From: an uncultured Fretibacterium sp.
GTDB lineage: Bacteria > Synergistota > Synergistia > Synergistales > Aminobacteriaceae
Reading direction: 5' to 3'
DNA: 21,355 nt
NCBI GenBank assembly: GCA_937899395.1
Contig: CALBPU010000085.1
Span: 1-21,355 of the forward strand
Part shown: positions 5,709 through 12,972 of the stretch, one piece after another
How the letters are laid out: every line of letters starts with the position of its first letter
How positions within the stretch are numbered: position 1 is the stretch's first letter
Position numbers and translations under genes: made by a program
Notes under the pieces: model-generated
Databases searched by the model: none
Seen by the model: only the letters and a program-made list of their open reading frames with translations
What the model was told of the DNA's origin: nothing

Positions 5709-6968
5709 TTAGTAGATAAGGGCAGCCGGGCGAACGCCATAGGCATTGGACGCGTTATCGTAGGTGCAAATACCGAGATTGTAGACATAGGCGAAACACG
5801 CCGCCGAAACGACATTCCTTAACCAGTAATATTGCCTATTTGAAATTAAGTATTTCGTGTGGCGGAATGCATTTAACTGCGAATTGCCTGTGCTGTATCT
5901 ATTCGGCACATTCGTACCGTCAGGATTGCCGCTGTCAAAAATGCACGAACCGTAAACCATTCTCTCGTCCATAAGTTCAACAAGGCTGTCACACCATGCT
6001 CCGCCCGAAGGTCTGCCGTCCGATACCGCGTTCACAAGATATTCACGGTGCGAAAGAATATGATCCGCGCCAAAACATGCTTTGAAAATTGCCTCAGCTC
6101 TGCGCAGATTTACTGTACGCATGTCACTGCCAACATAGCCGCCTTCTGTTGTGTTCGCAGCGCCTGCTTCATACGCGCCGCTTTCGGTGTTGTGCATTTG
6201 CGCATTGTACATCGACGCATCCGGGACGACTACAATGTGGTGTGTTGTCAAATCTGTATCTCCACAGCGCAGGAAGTAATCCAAGTCCATAACTCTCATT
6301 CTGCCGCTGTAGGTACTCTGCTGTGTTTCGTTGTTTTTGTCGAGATATGAGTACGCAACGTTACTAAAATCAAAGTAACATCCAGGGAAAATATCGGTGA
6401 ATGCGCCGCTGCGAATGTTCCCTGAAATCGTGTCGGTGAACGCGCCTAAATTCTTATCAAAAAACATGGCATTATGGCTGCCTGCTCCATCCGCGAGGAG
6501 AGCCGCGACGTTATTCTTTAACGCCGTGTATTCCGTCCCGGCTTTGAGTTCATCAATCCAAGCCGATTCAGTCGCCGCAGTTGTCTTCCCTAATCTCACA
6601 GCTGCCTGATACGCGCTCTCGCCCGTAACTGTAGCCATGTCCGTATCAATGTAATTCTCGTATTTCCCCATCACCACTGCATTACGTGCCGCAAGGTCTG
6701 CAGGAAGTGTTGATTGAAAATTACGGTCGATTGAATATGACTGGCTGCTTAAATTGCTACCGTAGTAGGCTCTGGCAAGCTGAATTTCAGTGTCGCTCAC
6801 TACTTCTGCAACTTCGTACGCATAAGGCAGACCGTCAATTCTGAACGTTGCACCGGGATTAATTCCGGCTGTAAGCCATTTTGTGTTTGAACCTGTTACT
6901 TTTGTACTTCCGCTGGTTACCGCTACAACTCCCTGACGATACCATGAAGTATGTGCTGTTTCTGCCAT
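5709..6968 (-). CDS. DGR target: tail-fibre protein with variable C-type-lectin-like tip
   Basis: This 419-residue protein is the diversified receptor-binding candidate. Residues 1-85 (SWYRQGVVAVTSGSTKVTGS to about DRNF) match the beta-rich N-terminal domain of many phage tail fibres. The middle, about 150-320, is unassigned. The C-terminal 320-419 has the DGR lectin pattern: WCDSLVELMDERMVYGS, YYWLRNVVSAA, and the ending NAYGVRPAALIY. The VR covers residues 386-415. Residues differing from the TR-encoded version are 391, 394, 396, 398, 400, 402, 404, 410 and 415 (TR Y,N,N,N,N,N,N,N,D; here C,Y,Y,L,I,T,D,Y,A). A ribosome site GGAGG precedes the ATG. It follows the fibre genes in the same transcript and precedes the accessory gene. 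Confidence 0.92.
   Translation of the reverse strand: MAETAHTSWYRQGVVAVTSGSTKVTGSNTKWLTAGINPGATFRIDGLPYAYEVAEVVSDTEIQLARAYYGSNLSSQSYSIDRNFQSTLPADLAARNAVVMGKYENYIDTDMATVTGESAYQAAVRLGKTTAATESAWIDELKAGTEYTALKNNVAALLADGAGSHNAMFFDKNLGAFTDTISGNIRSGAFTDIFPGCYFDFSNVAYSYLDKNNETQQSTYSGRMRVMDLDYFLRCGDTDLTTHHIVVVPDASMYNAQMHNTESGAYEAGAANTTEGGYVGSDMRTVNLRRAEAIFKACFGADHILSHREYLVNAVSDGRPSGGAWCDSLVELMDERMVYGSCIFDSGNPDGTNVPNRYSTGNSQLNAFRHTKYLISNRQYYWLRNVVSAACFAYVYNLGICTYDNASNAYGVRPAALIY
5724..5813 (-). repeat. DGR variable repeat (VR)
   Basis: This 90-bp recipient repeat is at the 3' end of the target gene and differs from the TR only at coding-strand TR adenines (10 changes, 9 codons changed). Its GC-rich 3' end GGCGTTCGCCCGG, identical to the TR, is the likely initiation site for mutagenic homing. 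Outside 5724-5813 the similarity stops abruptly on both sides. No second copy is seen elsewhere in the window, so this is a single-target DGR as far as visible. Confidence 0.96.
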
Positions 6969-6971
6969 TTT

Positions 6972-7475
6972 TTATTCCTCCTGATTTCTAGATTTTTCTC
7001 GGAATTCCGAGATTGTTAAAACTATATTAAGAATCGCATTAGAAAGCGTGTTTATTTGACGTTGTAAAACATCATCGCTTTTAATGCGGGATTCTTCTTC
7101 TTTTAAGTTGTCGCAACGGCGAGCTTCGAGAGTTTCAGCAATACCCGCAATATCTTCCAGCCGCAGATCGGCCAGTTGGTCTATCTGCTCTTGATGACTT
7201 GCCTGGACTTGCTGAAGACCGTTAGATATTCTTAGTTGACCATCTTGTATATTTGCACCTAAACTGGCGTGTTCATTTCCCCATGTATCTACTCGTCCGT
7301 CTACAACTTCTGCCGCATAATCTGCATCGGGTTCTGTTGTAGCAGTTACCTGAGCGTCCATTCTTGAGGCAAGAACTTCCTGTGCCAACGTTAGTGCGTC
7401 TATTTTGATTTTGTTTTTTTCAGCCGATTTTTTGAGCTGTCCTAGGGTGGTTAAACTGTTTGTGTCATAAGCCAC
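6972..7475 (-). CDS. Fibre-associated coiled-coil protein, short paralogue of the long fibre
   Basis: This 167-residue protein has a GTG start at 7475 and AGGAGG 7 nt upstream. Its N-terminus, MAYDTNSLTTLGQLKKSAEK, repeats that of the next upstream gene (MAYDLNDLVTVKQLKASAQK). Residues 50-167 resemble the ends of the 955-residue fibre: RVDTWGNEHASLGANI here against RVDAKREVHPNLGHNI there, and LEARRCDNLKEEESRI with LQRQINTLSNAILNI against the final coiled-coil repeat there. So it looks like a short fibre made of one shared attachment module and one repeat. It lies directly before the DGR target (3-nt gap) and could connect it to the tail. A terminator precedes it. Confidence 0.75.
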   Translation of the reverse strand: MAYDTNSLTTLGQLKKSAEKNKIKIDALTLAQEVLASRMDAQVTATTEPDADYAAEVVDGRVDTWGNEHASLGANIQDGQLRISNGLQQVQASHQEQIDQLADLRLEDIAGIAETLEARRCDNLKEEESRIKSDDVLQRQINTLSNAILNIVLTISEFREKSRNQEE

Positions 7476-7492
7476 AGAGCCACCTCCTCGAT

Positions 7493-7525
7493 AAAAAGAC
7501 AGGCAGAGCCTAGAACTCCGCCTGT
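7493..7525 (-). terminator. Rho-independent terminator within the fibre cluster
   Basis: On the minus strand, ACAGGCGGAG (7525-7516) pairs with CTCTGCCTGT (7508-7499) to give a 10-bp stem including one G-U pair. The loop has 7 nt and CTTTTTAT follows. It lies between the 204- and 167-residue fibre genes, so it may lower expression of the DGR block relative to the baseplate genes. Confidence 0.65.
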
Positions 7526-7534
7526 TGATTGAAA

Positions 7535-8149
7535 TTATGCTCCGTAAACTTCGGCGAGCATTTCGTTGACTTCAGCGTCACTGGCGATTGCCACTGCGCT
7601 GTCAATAACCTGCCCGGTTGCGTCAAGAAGAGCAATGTTATTTGCCGCTGCTGGGACAGCTAAGGTCTGAAGATTGGCAAGGTCGCCGGGAAGAACATCA
7701 AACTTGTAAGTCCCTGCGGTCGTAAGCTCGAACCAGCCTTTGTCGGACGGATTATCTTCCGCGTCAGGCGAAACAAGCACGTAGCCGCCGTTGCGGAACT
7801 CGTAATAAGTATGTTCGGCATTGACGGCAGTATCCTCAGTCGCGGTGTAAACGGGAGCAGTGGCTTCGACGATTACAACGTTTGAGCCGGCAGTGTACTT
7901 TTTGCCCACACCTTCGACGAAATCAGCAGTGGTCGTGAAAGCGTCGCTAACGTTGTAGACGTTGCCCTCGTTGGCTTTAATGAGAAGGGCAGATGTAAGC
8001 TCGCTGAAAGCCTTTGTGCCTTTGACTTTGTAGACACTGGCGAGAGTGTTGGAAATCTTTTCTTCGAGCGCGTCTGCTTTGTCTGAGGCCTTCTGAGCAC
8101 TCGCCTTTAACTGCTTAACAGTAACAAGATCATTAAGATCATATGCCAT
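7535..8149 (-). CDS. Fibre/spike-type structural protein
   Basis: A 204-residue protein with AGGAGG 7 nt before the ATG. Residues 1-40 are a short coiled coil (QLKASAQKASDKADALEEKI), shared in its opening MAYD..L..QLK.SA with the next gene. Residues 40-180 are Ala/Thr/Val-rich, beta-type sequence with many aromatic residues (GWFELTTAGTYKFDVLPGDL), like phage head-fibre or tail-fibre domains. The C-terminus DAEVNEMLAEVYGA repeats the C-terminus of the 955-residue fibre (DYEVDEMLNEIYKS), which suggests a shared docking tail. No catalytic motif is seen. It is probably virion-exposed. Confidence 0.7.
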   Translation of the reverse strand: MAYDLNDLVTVKQLKASAQKASDKADALEEKISNTLASVYKVKGTKAFSELTSALLIKANEGNVYNVSDAFTTTADFVEGVGKKYTAGSNVVIVEATAPVYTATEDTAVNAEHTYYEFRNGGYVLVSPDAEDNPSDKGWFELTTAGTYKFDVLPGDLANLQTLAVPAAANNIALLDATGQVIDSAVAIASDAEVNEMLAEVYGA

Positions 8150-8216
8150 GGTAAAACCTCCTAATAAAATTAGTGTAGATATTTATGTTAAACCGGTTGC
8201 GCACCCCGTGTTAACA

Positions 8217-11084
8217 TCAAGATTTATAAATTTCATTGAGCATTTCATCTACTTCGTAGTCTGCCGCAATACCCGTAGTTCCTGATATTGATTGAGCTAC
8301 TTTGTTAATTTTTGCTCGTATTTCTGAATTGCTCAGCATTATTCGCATACAAGTCTCTGCAAGTGTATTTATTTGCGACTGTAAATCTTCGTCTTGATTA
8401 ACACGGGTAAATCTTTCCTGTGAATCTTCAGCTCTGCGCTTTTCATTGGATTTTTGAATGCTCAAAGCGTTTTCAATAATCGCCCTCGCAGTTATATCAA
8501 TTTGAGCCTGCGAAAGACTTTCATAATCAATCAGCGTGAGCTTTTCCTCACTATTTAATTTTCTGCGCTGTTCAATTTCGTTACGGAGATTTAATGCGCT
8601 CTGCATAACGGCGTTCACAAGAAAATCAAGCTGTGTCTGATGATATTCATCTCTTGCGCTGGCAAGTTCTGATTCATCTTTCAGAGCCTCGATTGAGTCG
8701 TGAATTTTTCTGCGCTGTTCTGCCTCATACTGAATCGCAAGCGAATTTTCAAGTCCGGCAGTTGAAACTTTATCAACTTGTGTCTGCAAGTCTGCGTCAT
8801 GCTCAATGCGTTCACGCTCTTCACGAAGTAAATCCGCTTTGCGTTTTTCATTGGCATCGAGCAAATTCAATTCCGTCTGCAAAATCGCTTCTGCATTTGT
8901 GTTTGACTGCCTTGCAAGCCCGGCATCGTTTACGAGACGTGCTTCCTCTTCGGATAACAGTTCCTGTTTTTGAGCTGAAATTGCAATATCTTGCTGGGCA
9001 TTGTGTTCACTTTCAACTTTCAGATTTTCATTGAGTTTTCGCCGCTGTTCTGCCTCGTTGCGAATATTTAATGAGTTTTCGATACTCGCTTCAGCATTTT
9101 TATTAGCTTGATTTTGCAGGCTAACAAATTTTTCATCGACACCGGGCAACGGAATTTCATAAAGTTCTCCGATCTGCGTTAAAAGATTTTGTATCTCTCG
9201 TTCTCTGTCATAAACTTCCTGAATTAAACGCTCTGAAAGCTCCCTGCGTTTTTCAGCTTCCTGCCGAATATTTAAGACTGCTTGCAAAATTGCTTCAGAG
9301 TTTTTATTAGCCTGAGACTGTAAATTTTCGTCTTCATCAACCCTGAATTTTGTTTCAAGTTCAAGTGCTTTTCTGCGTCTTGAAAGAGCTTCACTCAAAG
9401 CCGTAGAATTTTCTAAAATCGCCTTTATTGTTGCGTCAATTTGTGTCTGATGATATTCGTCAATTTCAATCCGACGGCCTGTTTCATCTTTCAAGGCTTC
9501 GATCCGTTCATCGGATTTTCTGCGTTGTTCAGCCTCTTGATGAATCGCATATGAATTTTCAAGTCCGGCAGTTGAAACTTTATCAACTTGTGTCTGCAGG
9601 TCTGCGTCATGTTCAATGCGTTCATGTTCTTCACGGACTAAATCTGCCTTGCGCCGATCGTTAGCATCAAGTAAATTTAACTCTGTCTGTAAAATTGCCT
9701 CTGCGTTTGAATTTGATTGACGTGCAAGCCCTGATATTTCTTCTGTCCTTGTTGATTTTTCAGCGTTAATATCTGTGTGTAATGTTTTATTTTCGGCCTT
9801 ACGTTCGACAGTTTCATCTTCAAGTTCCGATTCAAGCCTTGTTTTTTCATCGCAAAGATATTCAAAGTTAGCCTGAGCCTCTTCAGCATTTTTTCTACGC
9901 TGTTCAGCTTCCTGATGAATTGCCCAAGAATTTTCGAGTCCGGCAATTGATACACGGTTAACTTGCGTCTGTAAGTCTTCATCGTTCTTAATGCGTTCAT
10001 GTTCTTCACGGACTAAATCTGCCTTGCGCCGAGCATTGGCTTCAAGCAAATTTAATTCCGTTCCTAAAATTGTTTCAGCATTTGCGTTTGACTGACGCGC
10101 AAGTCCTAAATCATTTTCAACACGCGCTTGAATTTCGGATTTTAATTCTTTGTCCGTCTCGTTCAGAGTTTTCTGTAATTCATTGTCCTGCGATTTACGC
10201 TCTTGAACTTCAGAAAGAATTTCAGCCTTGCGATTTTTATTTTCAGAGTCAAGGACATCAATTCGCTCGTTTGCCTCTGATAACTTTTTGCGCCGTGTCT
10301 CTGCTTCCTGATGAATATTTTGTGCATTTTGCAAACTGCCATAAGATACTGTATCGACTTGTTCCTGTAAAAATTCATCATGTTCAATTCTTGATTGAAT
10401 TTCCCGTTCTAATGCTTCCTTACGCCGTTCGAGTGTTGTGCAAAGAGTCAGCAGATTTTCATGTATCGCTACGGCTAACTCGTCAATTTGAGTCTGTAAA
10501 ATTCCGTCATCTGTACTTCGGATAGTCTCTTCGTATATAGAGTCCGCTTTTCGGCGTTCGTTAATATCAAGCAGATTTTGAGCCGTCTGTAAAATCGCAG
10601 TTGCCGTTGCGTTTATTTGAAGTTGTAATCCGTCATCTTGTACCAAGCGTGTCAGAGCTTCAAGCTGAATTTCTTTTTTGCGCCGCTCGTGAGCTTCAAG
10701 GTCGTTTAATTCTCCTTGAATTTGTGCTTGTGCAAGGGCGTTAAATTGCCGTAAAAGTCCCTGAAAATCGTCAACAAGTCCGACAAGTATTGCATGAATA
10801 TTTCTGATGTTGTGTCCTAAATTCGGATGCACTTCACGTTTCGCGTCAACTCTTGCGTCAAGGATTTCTGTGTCTTCCGTAGCTTGTCCGGCTATTACAT
10901 CCATTCGGGTATCGAGGAAATCCTGTCTTTCCTCAATACTGCTTTCATGTGTTTCAACCCCTGTAATACTTTTATCAATTAGGGTTAATGCTTCACGCAA
11001 ACGTTCAACATCGTCATAAAGCCTGTTGCCCCTATGGGGGAGCGGCCAGCCTTTTGCGGTTCTGTCATCATATTTAGCCGCCAT
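8217..11084 (-). CDS. Long coiled-coil tail fibre (955 aa, repetitive)
   Basis: This very long, Glu/Arg/Gln-rich, almost wholly helical protein is probably a trimeric fibre shaft. After a short N-terminal section (WPLPHRGNRLYDDVERLREA), it consists of irregular repeats of about 40-60 residues. Their pattern is roughly DxxLQxQI, eight or more residues, AILxxxLNI, xEAExRRK, spacer, ERIxxD. Examples are ENSYAIHQEAEQRRK, ENSLAIQYEAEQRRK and NAEAILQTELNLLDAN, each recurring with small changes. A GGAGGG site precedes the ATG at 11084; the first codons overlap the preceding gene by 11 nt. The C-terminal EVDEMLNEIYKS is shared with the next gene. Such a fibre would reach from the baseplate to the host surface. 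Confidence 0.82.
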   Translation of the reverse strand: MAAKYDDRTAKGWPLPHRGNRLYDDVERLREALTLIDKSITGVETHESSIEERQDFLDTRMDVIAGQATEDTEILDARVDAKREVHPNLGHNIRNIHAILVGLVDDFQGLLRQFNALAQAQIQGELNDLEAHERRKKEIQLEALTRLVQDDGLQLQINATATAILQTAQNLLDINERRKADSIYEETIRSTDDGILQTQIDELAVAIHENLLTLCTTLERRKEALEREIQSRIEHDEFLQEQVDTVSYGSLQNAQNIHQEAETRRKKLSEANERIDVLDSENKNRKAEILSEVQERKSQDNELQKTLNETDKELKSEIQARVENDLGLARQSNANAETILGTELNLLEANARRKADLVREEHERIKNDEDLQTQVNRVSIAGLENSWAIHQEAEQRRKNAEEAQANFEYLCDEKTRLESELEDETVERKAENKTLHTDINAEKSTRTEEISGLARQSNSNAEAILQTELNLLDANDRRKADLVREEHERIEHDADLQTQVDKVSTAGLENSYAIHQEAEQRRKSDERIEALKDETGRRIEIDEYHQTQIDATIKAILENSTALSEALSRRRKALELETKFRVDEDENLQSQANKNSEAILQAVLNIRQEAEKRRELSERLIQEVYDREREIQNLLTQIGELYEIPLPGVDEKFVSLQNQANKNAEASIENSLNIRNEAEQRRKLNENLKVESEHNAQQDIAISAQKQELLSEEEARLVNDAGLARQSNTNAEAILQTELNLLDANEKRKADLLREERERIEHDADLQTQVDKVSTAGLENSLAIQYEAEQRRKIHDSIEALKDESELASARDEYHQTQLDFLVNAVMQSALNLRNEIEQRRKLNSEEKLTLIDYESLSQAQIDITARAIIENALSIQKSNEKRRAEDSQERFTRVNQDEDLQSQINTLAETCMRIMLSNSEIRAKINKVAQSISGTTGIAADYEVDEMLNEIYKS
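8743..8924 (-). repeat. Long-fibre 182-bp DNA repeat, copy 1
   Basis: One of three 182-bp direct repeats within the long fibre gene, with the other copies at 9553 and 9928. The first 45 bp are almost identical to copy 2. It encodes the segment from ARQSNTNAEAILQTELNLLD to VDKVSTAGLENS. High DNA-level identity, beyond what the protein pattern needs, points to recent duplication. Confidence 0.8.
9553..9734 (-). repeat. Long-fibre 182-bp DNA repeat, copy 2
   Basis: Same length and register as copy 1, 810 bp away. It shares long identical tracts with copy 1 (around the VSTAGLENS codons) and different ones with copy 3 (around the RRKADLVREEHERI codons). It is therefore a mosaic of the other two, as expected from recombination or gene conversion between copies. 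Confidence 0.8.
9928..10109 (-). repeat. Long-fibre 182-bp DNA repeat, copy 3
   Basis: The third copy, 375 bp from copy 2, is the most diverged (VNRVSIAGLENS in place of VDKVSTAGLENS). It keeps the same start and length without gaps. Confidence 0.75.
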
Positions 11085-12471
11085 TTATTTTTCCCTCCAA
11101 TTCATGTATTTTTTTATAAAGCTCATCAATTTGTTCCTGTATGCTTCTGACAGAATTATTGACTTCGGGGGACGTGATCCATTTCTGAAAAACTTCAGCA
11201 AGGCGTATAGCTCCCGAAGGTGTATCAGGGACGATTGGATTATCAGCGTCTGCTTGGCCTCTAACAAGTTCAACAGTTCCATCTTCGTTCATGATAATTA
11301 TGTCTCTACGAGGCATTCTATAATCGTACGTTACGTCAATAGGCGCATCTTTGAGAAAATCTGAATCCGAAACTGTTACACTTGTCGTGTTAAAGGTAAA
11401 ACCTGCATTCACTCTGTATTCATATGTAACATCATATTTTGAGCCTGGTGTCGGTTCATCTCCAGATAAAGACCAATCGAGACCATCTGACGCAGAAATA
11501 AATCTGAAATCTGTTCCTTCAATATAAATTTTTGCGCCTTGTTTTACTTCAATAATTTTTGTAACTGAATCATCGGGAAGTTCATCAATACAGCCGGCAG
11601 TTCCATGTAACAGATTTTTAACTGTTTTTTGTTTTGTAACTCTGACAATAGAAACATTTTCGACAGGTAGATGTGCTAACATAATTTTATTTGTACTTTC
11701 CGTAAGAGTTTCAGATTGTGTAACTTCTTTGGTAATGTCTTCACTATCGATAACTTCATCTACGCTGAAATTAATGTCCTGAAAAATTTCTGTTTCATAA
11801 CCGTTTATGTGAGCAAACCCTTTAGAAACTTTGAATATCTGCTTGCCTGATGTCGAACTTACAAAACTTATGTTCAATCCATCAACAGCGTAATTCCCGT
11901 GAGCATGTTTATCATAACGAATAATATCAGGCTTAACTTTTTTTAAGCGTTTTATAATTCCGTTTTCGATTTCATAAACTTCACAAAAAGTAGCATTATC
12001 GTGAAAATCTGTACTTAGTCCCCATTGAGCTTTAGTTACAATACGATATGCTCCACGACTTTTATATTCAGGATAACCTCGTGCAGGATTTCTTAAAGAA
12101 TCGTCCACATCTTCAGTTAAAACACTTGAAATTTTCCAAACGCCGATTATTGCCGTGCCTGTTGTACTCAATTCTTTAGTTTCGACTGCATAAACAAGTC
12201 CGTCAAGAAAAATTCGTCCAGATTTTAGCGTTGCTTTTTTAGTCGATGAGCTGTAAAAAATTCCGCAGCCTTCAATAATCATTCCCTCTTCGTATAGAGA
12301 CTTGCCTATAGATTTAGTTTTATCTTCCGAAATATTTTGTATTTCGTTAATTTCAGCGGCCTGCGTAGCTCTTCCAACTAAGAGAGCGACATAATCCCAT
12401 CTTTTATTTTTGTCGTAACGATTGTAATAATCCGTAATGTCGAGCAAATTTTTTATTTCTTCGCCTGTCAA
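11074..12471 (-). CDS. DUF4815-domain baseplate/tail protein
   Basis: A 465-residue protein. The N-terminal signature (about 14-50: YYNRYDKNKRWDYVALLVGR then AAEINEIQNI) is the hallmark of DUF4815 phage proteins. These lie between baseplate genes and fibres and probably join fibres to the baseplate. The middle is rich in beta-type sequence, and GSKYDVTYEYRVNAGF and PIDVTYDYRMPRRD look like repeated beta modules (about 335-385). The C-terminus (RSIQEQIDELYKKIHELEGK) is a coiled coil that could nucleate trimers with the following fibre. The gene overlaps the long fibre gene by 11 nt. Confidence 0.8.
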   Translation of the reverse strand: MTGEEIKNLLDITDYYNRYDKNKRWDYVALLVGRATQAAEINEIQNISEDKTKSIGKSLYEEGMIIEGCGIFYSSSTKKATLKSGRIFLDGLVYAVETKELSTTGTAIIGVWKISSVLTEDVDDSLRNPARGYPEYKSRGAYRIVTKAQWGLSTDFHDNATFCEVYEIENGIIKRLKKVKPDIIRYDKHAHGNYAVDGLNISFVSSTSGKQIFKVSKGFAHINGYETEIFQDINFSVDEVIDSEDITKEVTQSETLTESTNKIMLAHLPVENVSIVRVTKQKTVKNLLHGTAGCIDELPDDSVTKIIEVKQGAKIYIEGTDFRFISASDGLDWSLSGDEPTPGSKYDVTYEYRVNAGFTFNTTSVTVSDSDFLKDAPIDVTYDYRMPRRDIIIMNEDGTVELVRGQADADNPIVPDTPSGAIRLAEVFQKWITSPEVNNSVRSIQEQIDELYKKIHELEGKINGG

Positions 12472-12483
12472 AATTCACACCTC

Positions 12484-12972
12484 CTAAATTGTCAAAACTG
12501 TTCTATAACAGCCTTTTTTATTAGGAGTGAAAGTGTCGGGAGCTTCAAGATGTTCAAGCGTTATTAAAGTTCCCTTGTTTATGACTTGAGTAGGAAGAAA
12601 ATACGTCTGATTTGACGGAAGTCCGCCCGTAACTACTGTATCAGCGAAAATTCCTACCTCTCGAATTTCTATATCTACTGCTTCACCGTACTTAAATTGA
12701 AATTCTAAACAGGCGTGCCGTGTAGGAACATCTGACGCTGAATAATAACGTCCGCCCGGCAAATCAATCTCTCCGTTATCATCTTCATTTACAAAGAATG
12801 AACGAGTTAATTTTTTATAACCAATTACGCTTAAAAGCTCTGTATCTTCATAATCGGGGGCTTCGGGGTCTGTGTCCCATGATTTTTTGCCCTTACCGAT
12901 AGCAAGATACAAAGGATGTGTAAGCAAATATTTAGCTAAAAGTGTTCGTGCTGAATAAGTTAAAATTGCCAT
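12484..12972 (-). CDS. Phage tail-associated structural protein
   Basis: A 162-residue protein abutting gpI (next base). Its opening, SARTLLAKYLLTHPLYLAIG then KGKKSWD, resembles the N-terminal pattern LTxAGRxxxAxxLxxxPIHLAWGxGxxxWD found in Mu/P2-like tail proteins after gpI. The remainder is beta-rich (HACLEFQFKYGEAVDIEIRE then VGIFADT). It is presumably part of the baseplate-fibre interface. No enzyme motif is visible and the family name is uncertain. Confidence 0.7.
   Translation of the reverse strand: MAILTYSARTLLAKYLLTHPLYLAIGKGKKSWDTDPEAPDYEDTELLSVIGYKKLTRSFFVNEDDNGEIDLPGGRYYSASDVPTRHACLEFQFKYGEAVDIEIREVGIFADTVVTGGLPSNQTYFLPTQVINKGTLITLEHLEAPDTFTPNKKGCYRTVLTI

Noticed and set aside
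5724..5813. VR/TR similarity as a plain gene duplication
   Set aside because: Random drift would not place all 10 substitutions at template adenines while leaving 67 other positions identical.
6048..6350. Plus-strand frames opposite the DGR target, such as 100 codons here
   Set aside because: Shadow of the target gene: no ribosome site, and Cys/His/Arg-rich composition unlike a real protein.
11030..11041. CCCCTATGGGGG palindrome as a regulatory site
   Set aside because: It lies within the first codons of the long fibre gene (PHRG) and is explained by coding. There is no related copy nearby.
8217..11084. Regularly recurring DNA segments that could suggest a CRISPR or satellite array
   Set aside because: The repeats are long, in frame and encode a coiled-coil pattern in one open frame of 955 codons. 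There are no short identical repeats with unique spacers.
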